Shown here one piece after another: positions 29,503 through 40,200 of a stretch of 64,000 nucleotides of DNA (its first letter is position 1; every line of letters starts with the position of its first letter). This DNA comes from Yamadazyma tenuis (Eukaryota; Ascomycota; Pichiomycetes; Serinales; Debaryomycetaceae): positions 434,001 through 498,000 of the forward strand of contig NC_089461.1 of the NCBI RefSeq assembly GCF_029203305.1, read 5' to 3'. The notes beneath the pieces are model-generated. The model saw only the letters and a program-made list of their open reading frames with translations, did no database searches and had not been told where the DNA came from. The translations under genes and the position numbers were made by a program.

Positions 29503-30176
29503 ATGTTTAATGTTAGTGCTACACTCAACGTGTCGAGATTGGCTGCCAATCCTTCACTCTGCCTCCCTCACTTGTCGGTAACGTCATTTGACAAGATCCC
29601 AATTCCTTTCCAAATTCCAAACCATGAGAATGCAGTTATAAAAGGCATTGTTCTCGACAAGGACAACTGCTTTGCAAAGGATCACGATGACAAGGTGTGG
29701 AAAGATTATGAAGTACGTATTTTGATTCATCCACTTTATATGTCACCATGGTATTAACAATCATCTAGGATACTTGGAAAAAACTTCAGAAAACCTATCC
29801 TAAAGAACACATTTTGATAGTTAGCAACTCAGCTGGCACAAACGATGATATAGATCACCAACAAGCCGCAACATTAGAGGTCAACACCGGTGTGACGGTT
29901 CTTAGACATCCAACTAAGAAGCCAGGTTGTTTTAATGAAATCTTGGAATATTTTAAAACCCAAGGTATCACTAAACCCAGCGAAATCATCGTTGTAGGGG
30001 ATAGACTATTTACAGATATGCTTATGGCCAATATGATGGGGGCATGGGGTTTATGGATAAGTGAAGGAGTTGAAGAATCTCAAAAGCTATTCCCAAGACT
30101 CGAACGAGGCTTGTTCAATAAACTTGTTACTCAGAGATCGGACAACCCATTTGTACCTCCTACTCCTACTGAGTAA
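29503..30176 (+). CDS. GEP4: Mitochondrial phosphatidylglycerophosphatase Gep4 (two exons)
   Basis: Converts phosphatidylglycerophosphate to phosphatidylglycerol in cardiolipin synthesis at the inner membrane. Exons are 29503-29712 and 29769-30176 (205 residues). The 56-base intron has donor GTACGT, branch TATTAAC and acceptor TAG. Splicing joins HDDKVWKDYE to DTWKKLQKTYPKEHILIVSNSAG. HAD-family motifs are present: the nucleophile loop VLDKDNC, then SNSAGT, RHPTKKPG and VVGDRLFTDMLMAN. The N-terminus NVSATLNVSRLAANPSLCLPHL matches Gep4. The first in-frame ATG is at 29503; five codons before it are non-ATG. Confidence 0.95.
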
Positions 30177-30482
30177 GGAGGACGTTCATAGTTATGGCCA
30201 CTGATATTTATCCATCAATTTTAATCCGATTATTCTCAAATCTCTACTTACCCAATTTAAGGTCTTTTCAAAGCAGAAGAAAACTATATTGTCTGTGGTA
30301 TCTATGAGCCACACCCATACGTGTGTTCAGCTTGAGACTTGTGGGAGAAACTACATTAATCCCAGATAAAACCAAAAGGCACTTTTCTTTATTTGCAATT
30401 TGTTAACTATCATACTCAATATTCCTTTGGGAGAATCGCAATTTTTGCAGCCGTCTGCTACCGTTGTCACAAACACACCCTG
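30177..30482. other. Intergenic region between GEP4 and the orphan membrane-protein gene
   Basis: No gene or RNA was recognised. Nothing repetitive or structured stands out beyond AT-rich runs. It must hold the GEP4 3' end and the promoter of the downstream gene. Confidence 0.5.
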
Positions 30483-31209
30483 ATGTCGAACATACCCACT
30501 AACGTACTTTTCGAAAGCAGCTCACCCACAGGGGATATAGAGGCTATGGAGGTCTTGCAATCCCCCCCAGTATTACGGGCTGATGCTGTTATCAACGTCA
30601 AGTTGGCCCAATTCCTTACAGCACTGTACTTGGTTACCCTCTTGATTCAATACGCTGGTGTGTACTTTTACCGTCCATTTGAATTTGTCACCAATAGACC
30701 AATGATAGTGCTGGCTTTTTCCGCTTTTGATTTAATTAGTGTATGTTTTATCTCCTTGTGTCCCAAGTTCACTAGATGCTTATTAACACCACCAGTTTTC
30801 AATTTGTTGTGCGATGTTTCCTATAGGAGGCAGAATTCCTACGTATACCTCGTTCTGGTACTCGATTGGGTCAGCTGCTTGCCAGGGTATTTCTATGATG
30901 GAGTGGATAGGAGCTACCGTTATTGTCTTGAACATAGAGTCCATGTTCATGATGGAATCCGATTCAGTAACTTCCTTGACGAAAAAGGTTGATGTAACGG
31001 TGTATATGCAGTTTGTTACTTGCTTCATTATGTTTAACCATTGTTTAAGCTTTCTTTTGGTAAGTGTCACTGCCTTCATGTCTCACCGGGCATTATTCTA
31101 CCTCATGAACGGTATCAGTCGTCAAACTGATGACAAGGGATGTTTTGAAACAGTTGAAGAAGTCTGTCAGCAGTTTTTTCAAACAGAGATAAAACTATAC
31201 CGTGCCTAA
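30483..31209 (+). CDS. Predicted four-span membrane protein of unknown function (two exons)
   Basis: I do not recognise this protein. Two overlapping reading frames are joined by an intron at 30741-30795 (donor GTATGT, branch TTATTAAC, acceptor CAG). Exons 30483-30740 and 30796-31209 give 223 residues. Splicing fuses IVLAFSAFDLIS to FSICCAMFPIGG inside one hydrophobic segment, which supports the join. Predicted membrane spans are at about residues 42-63, 73-96, 106-132 and 154-181. A soluble N-terminus and a C-terminal tail with several cysteines (KGCFETVEEVCQQFFQTE) flank them. The topology is like MARVEL or tetraspan proteins, but no family motif is evident. It converges on TRA1 with a 74-base gap. 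Confidence 0.75.
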
Positions 31210-31283
31210 TCAATAATATTTACATTAGCTATAAGCTTAAATATACAAAAATTTGCTGAAAATGAAACGAAATAGAGACACAC

Positions 31284-34200
31284 TTAAAAGTATGCCATCC
31301 ATAAAGTATCAGCAGCAGCCAAATTTCTTGGGTTGACTGCTTGGGAGATTAATTCCAATACATTTTGGGTTGCAACCGTAGGACCTGAAGAGATGTGACC
31401 CACAGAGAGAACTCTCTTGATAATAATGTCAACATTCACTCGAACAATTTCTCTTAACTGCTTGTCTTTAGGAACTGGTCGTGGAGGGTCTTGTTGACTG
31501 GACCAAGAGATAACCTCATCACGAACAAATAAGGTCAAGTATTGCTCCAAGTCTGATTCTGGTTCGGTTAATGCTCTCGCAATAGCCAAGATATAAACCG
31601 AAAGGATACCTTCCAAACCGGTTTCACCAATTAATTTCTGAATATTTGGAGTAAGACGGAATGGAACTAATTCAGCATTATAGAATAATGGGGCTGCTCT
31701 TTGACCTTGAGAAGCGTCCAATGAAGCATTCTTGCTGGCAATCTTGCAAGGAAGCATGTCCGAAGTCCAAACATTACCAGACTTTCTATTCACATGAATC
31801 TTTTGAGGTTGTCTGGTGTTCACGCACATCATATAAGTGATGAAGATAAATGAAGCATACTGTGATGTGAACTGTTTACGGAATAACCAGAAATCTTCAA
31901 AGAGTGGATAGTTATCGACAAAGTAGTTCTTCAAAACATTGGATGGTACCAAAAGAGTTTGAATGGAACTCAAAATCTCCACCCGGATACTCATTATTTC
32001 AGGTTTTGGTAAACGAGGATCAAAGGCAGCTCTCAATTTCTCAATAGTGTAAATGAAAGGTTCGTCACGATTCTTACCGTTACGATGACAGTAGTCTTCA
32101 TAAATCTTTTGAAGAGAAATATCCGCTGGGTCATCATTGATAATACGAATATGTGGAGAGAGTGGTACCGCAATTGGCAATGTGAACAGGATGTTACGAC
32201 GTCTCGTTTCAACCTTTCTCGATAAAGTATCACCAAAAATACGGAACAACTGGAAAAGTGACTCTTCTCTTCTGCAATGACGAGCAGCAGGAAATTGAAT
32301 TCCAAAAATATGCTCGCTACCATCATGGCCTCTAATTCTCAAACGCTTATAGCAAGCATTTGTGCCTCTCACCAAATCAATAGTTGACAAAAATCTGTCA
32401 ATCTTCACGAAATGAGTGTTATTATCCTTGTTCAAAAGGTATTGGCCAGGGACTTCAATGTCTTCGAATTTCTGATGATGGAACTCGCTCAAATGAGGAC
32501 ACAAGTTTTCAAGGTTAACCTCTTGGAATCTTCTGTCAAGCTTGTCTTCCAATCTATCACGCCATTTGCGTAACTTCATGATATAAGTTTCAAGGTTTGG
32601 CTTCTCCACAACGAGATCCTTTTCGAATTCGGTTCTGATTTGTTTAGGAAGAACAGTCTCAGCAAATCTAGTTATGTTGGCCTCTGTGACAGGGGGTAAC
32701 TTGGCATCATCTCTAGGGTTTCCAAGTCTGTTGAGGTATTGAACACCATCGTTAAGCAAAGCAACACTCAATCTATAAGCATCTTCGTCGGCAGTACACT
32801 TGAAACGTTGATTGATCTGATCAACAAGCGATTCCAATGAAAGTGCAAGAAGAGGGTAAGCCGTCTTGAGGATTCCCATAATCTCGTCAACATGTTCCCA
32901 TGACTTTCTAGATCCCATAGGAGTCTGGTTAGCCTTAGCTGCTCCTGAATCATGATTCTTTTCATCGGGTTTTTCTTCACTAGTGGATTTTTCTGCTTCC
33001 GCCTCCTTCTTGATATCATCTTCATTCATTGGGTCATCATCCTTTGTACCATTTTCTTGTTGTTGTTGTTCTTCTTCTTCTTCTTCGTCTTCTCCTCCTT
33101 CTTCTTCTCCTTCTCCTCCTCCTTCTTGTTCCTCTTCTTCGACCTTTTCTTTTTCTTTGTCAGCTTCCTCCTTTTCTTCTTTTTCTTCCTTATCGCTAGA
33201 TTCACTAGTTTCTCCATCCTTACTCTCGACCTTTTCATCTGGCTTCTCTTCAGCAGTTTCCTTGTCAGATTTTTCAGATTTCTCATCAGCTGTCTTCAGC
33301 TTATTCATCTCCACGTACTGTCTTTGCTTAGCAGCAAAGTCTTCCTTAGTAGTACGTAGATGGAAATGTAAGGCTTGTGGATAACTCTTGGCAATTCTAA
33401 TAAGAACTTGTCTTGCTAATCCTGCTTCCTTGTGAGACAACGCCGAAAGCAATTGGGGAATAAAGGTGATCCAGTACCAAACTGGAACTTCACCCTTGAA
33501 GTTTTCAAACGCTTGAGTCAAAGTGCCCGAATTGTCGTCCAAACTAATAAGCCAAAGAACTCTGGTAAGAAGTTTTCTGGTTTTACCATTCTTGTACAAT
33601 CCAGCAGCTTGTAAGTAACAGCTGATGGCGTTGTTAGCATACACCATATCGTTTGGATTCTCTTTGAATCTACGATCATTGAAAGCACCCCATTCAGCCC
33701 ATGCCTTTGGAAGGTTGAGATCAATCTGCACCGACGTAGCAAAAGCCTTATTGGATTCATCCTTCTGATTTAACTTGTTCAAAAACATACCCTTCAATGT
33801 GAAGAATTCAGCTTTTTGTTGAGTTGCAAAATATACCAAGTTAGTGTTACTAATGACATCCAAGCCAGTGTTCAACTCATTTGGATTTTGATAGTGGCAT
33901 TTAACTTGTTCCTTCAACTTCAAAAAGGCTTCTTGAATTTCAATATTTGGAAGTTGGTAAATCTTGGTCAACTGGCTGATACAAACTTCAGCCATTCCAT
34001 GCTTTCTAGCTACATGGGCAAATCTGTTGATAACCCAAGCAATTTCATGGAAACCTCTATAAGCATACGAATTAGCATTACTTCCAGTATTTGCTTGTTG
34101 AAGAACTGGAATAAATGGCATGTATACTTCATTGATTACCAGGAAGGCATGTTGTCTCCAAGTGATCAAATCATTCCAGATATTAATGTCATCCCAAATG

Positions 34201-37200
34201 TTTGGTAATCTTTCACGCCAGACTTGTAACACTCTCTTCAAGTCTTGTGACTTCACATCCAAGTTTTGGGCATTGGTAGAAACAAGACTAGCATAAACCT
34301 GACTTGCCTCCATAAATTCCACGTACTGTTGAAATGTGTGCAAAAGAGGAATATGGGCATTATTGAACTTTGAAGGTAAACCGTGCCATTTCCTGAGAGC
34401 CAATTGAATGCCCTCATCACACAATCTGGACAAATCTTGCAAAGTTTGTCTTTGCTGTCCAAAGCCTTGTAAGCAAAGAAAGGTTTCAAACACTTGTCTT
34501 CTGGGAGTTGGAACATCCATGACACTTTTGACAGTCTGTTCCAATGTCTCCCTGTCAGCGTTCCAATCAGCTACTCTCCAACCGCATTCTAAAAGAAGAT
34601 CAGAAAATCCTTCATGTTTAGCAAGTTCAGTGAGAATATCCCAATGTTGAAGCTTTTCGGTACATAAGATCCAATGATCTTCCCAAAGAGCGTATTCGGA
34701 TTCTCCATAAGGAAGTGCACCACTTCTTGCCTTGATTTGAGCAGCTTCGTACAATTGCTGAGCTTTATCCCAAAGACCAATCTGTTCAAAAGATAGAGCC
34801 GAGATGGTTTCTGAGTACTTGGCTCTTCTTCTCCACAATCCATAGAACATATCGTCTTCCTTTAAAGTAGCGAACAACTTGGCCAAGGCATCCTGTGTAA
34901 CTTCACGAACTTCAGCATTTCCATTGACCGATTGTTCTTCAATGTTTTCCAAAATGTGAATTCCATGAGCCCAGGCATTGAAGTTTGCAGCTAGACATTC
35001 AACAGCGAATGGGGGCAATTGAAGTTCTTTGCATTTCGAAATACCTTCCAACAAAGACTGAACAACGTTAGGTCTGCTGTCTATTTGGCGAGTGTGATAA
35101 TCCTTAGAAAGTAACACAACCAAAAATCTGGTGAAGTCAAGATGTTCGGATCTGGCAATGGATTCAAAAGCAACTGGGAACACAGTGGACCATGCTTTGT
35201 GTACAGATTCACTGCTTTGATAGAACATATCAATCAAAGGTTCCAAGACTTCACCAGCTTGCAACTGAGAGATTTCACTCAAAAACTCATTGTGCTTACT
35301 CAAAATATCAGTTAAGGCTTCACTCAGATCCACCTCCATTTCATTATCAACAGTGAAGGGGAATGAATCCAAAGGTGCCATCTTATACTCATCGGCAACA
35401 ACTTCCAATTTCTTCTCGCTATCGAAAGAACCATAAAGCAATTGTAAGGCTTGGTTCAACCACGGGTAGTCGGCCAAATATTCCCAATTCTGTTCACGAA
35501 TCACGTAGTACAATCTCTTGTTAATATCCTTTTCCAAACTCTTGTTCAACAAGGACATCAACTTACGACGAATAGAGACGTCAGTAGATCTGGTTCCCAC
35601 CAAGAATGGCTGTTCCATACGCACAGTAAGTTCGGTATTGCTAAATGCATCATCTTCAAAGATATCCACAATTATTTGATAGAACTCTTTCGAAAGGGTT
35701 GGTTCACCTCTGATTTCAAACACCATCATCTTCGCCAAGATTGCAGCCTTTTCTTTGGTGGTAGGAAACAAATCTGTATGAGAAAACACCCATCCCTTGA
35801 CGATTTTGATGATTTTCTCCAAGGTGTCCTTGTCCAAAGACCTTTCAATTAATTGGGCAAGTAAGGAAAGGAAAATACGTCTCTGGTCACCTAAGCTGGA
35901 TATTCTCATTGACGACAAGTTTAATATTCTTTCCAACAACCTGGTAGTCATTTTTGCTTCAGATTCAGTAGATGAATCGCCGGATGATGATGACTGGGAA
36001 CCCTGGTGAGTTATGGTGATGTGATCTTTGCACAACTTGCTGAATGTTCTCATTATAAGAGGCAAAAGAGGATCCAAAGTATTGGGCATGTAGTTAGCCA
36101 AAGTCCATGATAATGTGACTCCAGCAGCAACCGATGGCATTTCGTTCAAATCCTCAGCAACAGTGGTAGCTAACAAATCCACGAATTCCTTAACCTCGGT
36201 GTCCATATCCTCAGATAATTCGACCTTTTGCTCATCATTAATGGCTTGCAAAATGGTTCTCAAAACTCTTTGGAGAGCTTCTTGGATATCGTGATTGTCG
36301 GATTTAATACACTTCTCAAGTAACTTGTGGAAGTAAGCAATATTTTTCAATATCCATTCCGAAGTCTTCCATTCTAAAACAACACCCAACACTTCCAAGG
36401 CATTTAAGCAATATCCCAACAAGTTAGAAGAATTTAAGTCATTAGAAAGTAAGAACTTTTCGAAGAAGCTCAACTTGACGGAAACTTCATTCCAGTGTTT
36501 AGGACTTAAGAGGTCGCTTAAAATACCCAAAGCTCTTTGGCCAAGTTCGCTTTCAGATGCTCTTTGGGGACTGATACAAACATATCTGATCAAGAAAGTT
36601 ACACAAGCTTCTTTTTGACCCAAAGGCGCTTTATAGTTTGGAGATGTCGTGAAGTCATCTGCACTGACTTGCTTGTCCTCGTCTGACTCATCTGACTCTT
36701 CCACGGAAGTGTCTTCTAACCTCGCCTTCTCCTCCCAGTTCAAGATCAACTCGGCCAATTCAATAGCCAACACTTGATTCTCAACAGCAGGGTTAGCTAA
36801 AATCGTCAATTTACCCATTGCAGTGATGATGTTGGAAATGAAATGTTCTCTAGCAACAAAAAAGATATCTGGATGTTGAACAATGAACTGGTACACATTG
36901 AGCACTTGAGTCACATTGAATCCATCCTCTGATATAACTCTTCGAGGCCACTTCAACCAGCTTAAACTTGTATCTCCTTCGACTCTTTCTGGCATTACTG
37001 GAGCAAGGATATCCAATGCTTGTTTGACGAGATGTCTGGAGTCCGTTTGATGCGTACGAAGAAGAGCCACGAAGACCTGGGTAGCAAGCTTACTTGGAGT
37101 CTCATAAGCCGAAATAAAATAAGAGGTTGTCACATAGGCAACTTGCTTAGTGATATTATCCTCCAACTTAATGTAATTCCAACTGAACTTGATGATGTCC

Positions 37201-40200
37201 TTTCTGTATTCACTGATGTGATGCGATCCCCACTTAATCAATATTGCAGTAGCTTCCAAAAGTTGGAATCTATATCTATCGAGTCTTCCGGAAGTATGGC
37301 TCGTGATAATATCATTAGTGGATCTCCAGATGTCTTCACAAAAGGATTTCAACCAAACTGGCGATTTCTTACCTTTGAAGAAAGCGTCAAGTCCGCCACT
37401 TCTCTTTATTTCAAACAAAATGATAGAGTTGAATACCTTCTTTAAGATGAAGATTTTGGCACCTAAATGAGATTCTGGTTTCAGAATAAATTTGGTACAA
37501 TTCTCCAAGTATTTTGCTTTGAACACAGTATCTTCTGACGACACAATAGATTGGAAAATAAAATCTTCAACAAGAGTAGGTACTCTTTTATCGGACAAGA
37601 AAATTTCATCAATAACCAAGAATAAAAGCTCAACGTTTGCGGGGTTCTGTTTCATGAAACGGACTATTAGGCGTTGAATCTTGCTAATGGCTTGATCGGA
37701 TTGGAAATATGCAGATGAAGCCAGATTTTCATTGGTATTCAATACATCTTGAGACATTTTGAAAAGTTTCAAGGTCAAATCCTTCTGTTCATTGAACCAC
37801 TCATTATCATTCTCACTCATAGCCTCCAATAGATCTACCGTATTCGCGTATTTGATAACTTTCACTTCGTAGTCAGTTTCAGATTCCAAGTCGTCAGTGA
37901 TTTCACTGAACTTCTCCTTCATCAATTCTCTGATATTTGAACACTCACTCAATCCAACAAAGTGAGCAAGCATATTGCCCAACTTTCTATTCTTGTAATT
38001 CTTGATGAAATACTCAACGGTGTTTTCTGAGAATCTATTCAAAAACTTCGCAACTGGGGGTCTAAATGGTGAGTTTAGGTGACGGTCCAAATGTCCTTCC
38101 AAGTATTGAAGAGTGTTGATGATTTCTTCCATGAAGGTGAATGCTTTAGCCGGTAAAAGGTGGAAAATATTCAAAATGGCAATCACAATCTTAACTGTAT
38201 GATTACTCTCGAGATCCTGGCTTGAAATATGTCTGAGGGTGTTTATTTGGGCCCATGCCATCAAATGGTCCAACAATTTACGGCCAATTTCGACTCTGAA
38301 ATAGTAAATCAATAATTCCAAAAGTTTAGCAAGAGCTTCAAGGCCCCATACAGTTAATTTCTTGTGGTCAGACAAGTTCATCAACATTGGACGAAGACCA
38401 TTCTGAAGTAAATCTTTAGGCAACTTAGCATTTCCTTGGAGACTTGATTTTAACCCTAAGTAGGCAGCATTAATGATCTCAGTAGATTTATTGCAAAGTG
38501 CCTTGAAAAAAACACCCAAGATCTTAATTCTTGCTTCTGGAGCAGAACTCAAAGAGAAATCTGGTCTGGTCAATGCAAGAGATAATAATCGGATACAAAC
38601 CACTCTCAATTCAATTAATTGTTTGGACGTTCTGTGCTCATATAATCGGTGCACATTGGCCAATGATTCATCTTCTGCATCAACCAATACCAAAGCCTCG
38701 AAAAGATGTCTATTCAACTCCTCGTTGAAAGTCAAGAAAGATTCATCAAGGCTCAAACAATAAGTAATTGCATCAATGTTACCAATTTGCATTGGGAATG
38801 GTAAGGCTCTCAACGGCTTTCCAAAAATAGGTGTTAAGAGTAACTGTTTGCAAGGGCCAATGATTGTAGCAATTGGGACAGAAGTAGTATCAGATAATAC
38901 TTTCAAAGACTTCTGAGACAACTGTCTTACATGGGGGTTGGCACTAGCAAGATCATACACCAAAGCACCCACAATAGTTTGGAATGGCTTCTCCAACAAA
39001 GTCTCTTTCGTCATATCGACATTACAGTCATGGAGAATACTCAACACCAAACCCTCTGCTAATTCTCTGACAATCCGAGGGGCAGTATCGGGAGTGTCTC
39101 TTGCGATGAAGAAGATGGATCTAACCAATTCAAATTGACGTTTGGAAAACCAACTAATTGGAATAGTCAACTCTTCTACCATGGTCTTGAGACCAAGAAC
39201 TCCTCCTAGTTTCGTGTAGTAAAACTCGCTGTAGCAACAATGAGTAAACCTGTAGAAGATGGTTCTGAAAAATGGCGAGAACAAGGCGTCTTCATCGGAA
39301 CCGAATATTGCGACAGTCGTAGTGTGAATGGTCTTGATGGTCTCAACACCTTTATCTCTAACTTCCTTATCCCAGAAGCTTAAGGCGTAGTTCAATGCGT
39401 TGAGGAATGCATTCTCACTAATGTACACTTTCCCTTCTTTGTCCTTCACTGAAAAAGATCTTTCCTTCTTGAGCTTCTCCACAACGGAGACCCTCAAATA
39501 AGTTAAAGTGAAGTGCACTGTGATACCATCAATGAGCTTGCCTGCTTCCTCTTTCAATTCAGGGACTGACATAGAGAAGAAGAGAACTTCTAACAATTTG
39601 CTGAAGAGCTTTTGTTGGATATCCAATTTTCCAGCATCTTTCACATCAGAGACTTCCAATTCAATTTCGTCCTCAACTTTTTCTTCTTTCAAGATTTGAA
39701 CACATTTGGAAATATAACTTGGTAAATCTTCAGGTACTGGTGTGGAATCGATGAGTAATTTACAAATGGAAGTCAAGTATTTGAACGCGCTAACCCTGTA
39801 GTGAAGCTTGATTCTTTGATCTTCCAACAACTTAATTGCCGATTCAACACCTGGGGTGATTGATACAGGTATTTCACCATCTAACCCATGGATCAGGAAC
39901 AAAGCTTTGACTTCGTGATTCAAAGCATCTTGGGATTGTAATCGGCTGTAAGGTTTAAAATGCTTATGGTTTCTACCTCCCAATTTACCAAGAATCCTGA
40001 TAGCAGTATGTGAGTGTTGATGGTGGTAAGGAACTGGCTCCAAGTGTTTCCAGAGAGCGGTCATGATTTCATCAGTGACAGGCTCAATCATTGGGTCAAA
40101 GTATTCAGCAGTCAAGTTGTCAACACATAACTCGAAAGTTCTTAAACCTTGACTTACTAACTCCTGCGAACCATTCAAAGCGTGTACCAAAGGTCTTGTC

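Noticed and set aside
32952..33384. Overlapping + strand frames rich in Ser or Phe/Leu opposite TRA1
   Set aside because: They are the complement of the GAA/GAG-rich acidic tract of TRA1; composition is explained by the triplet repeat.
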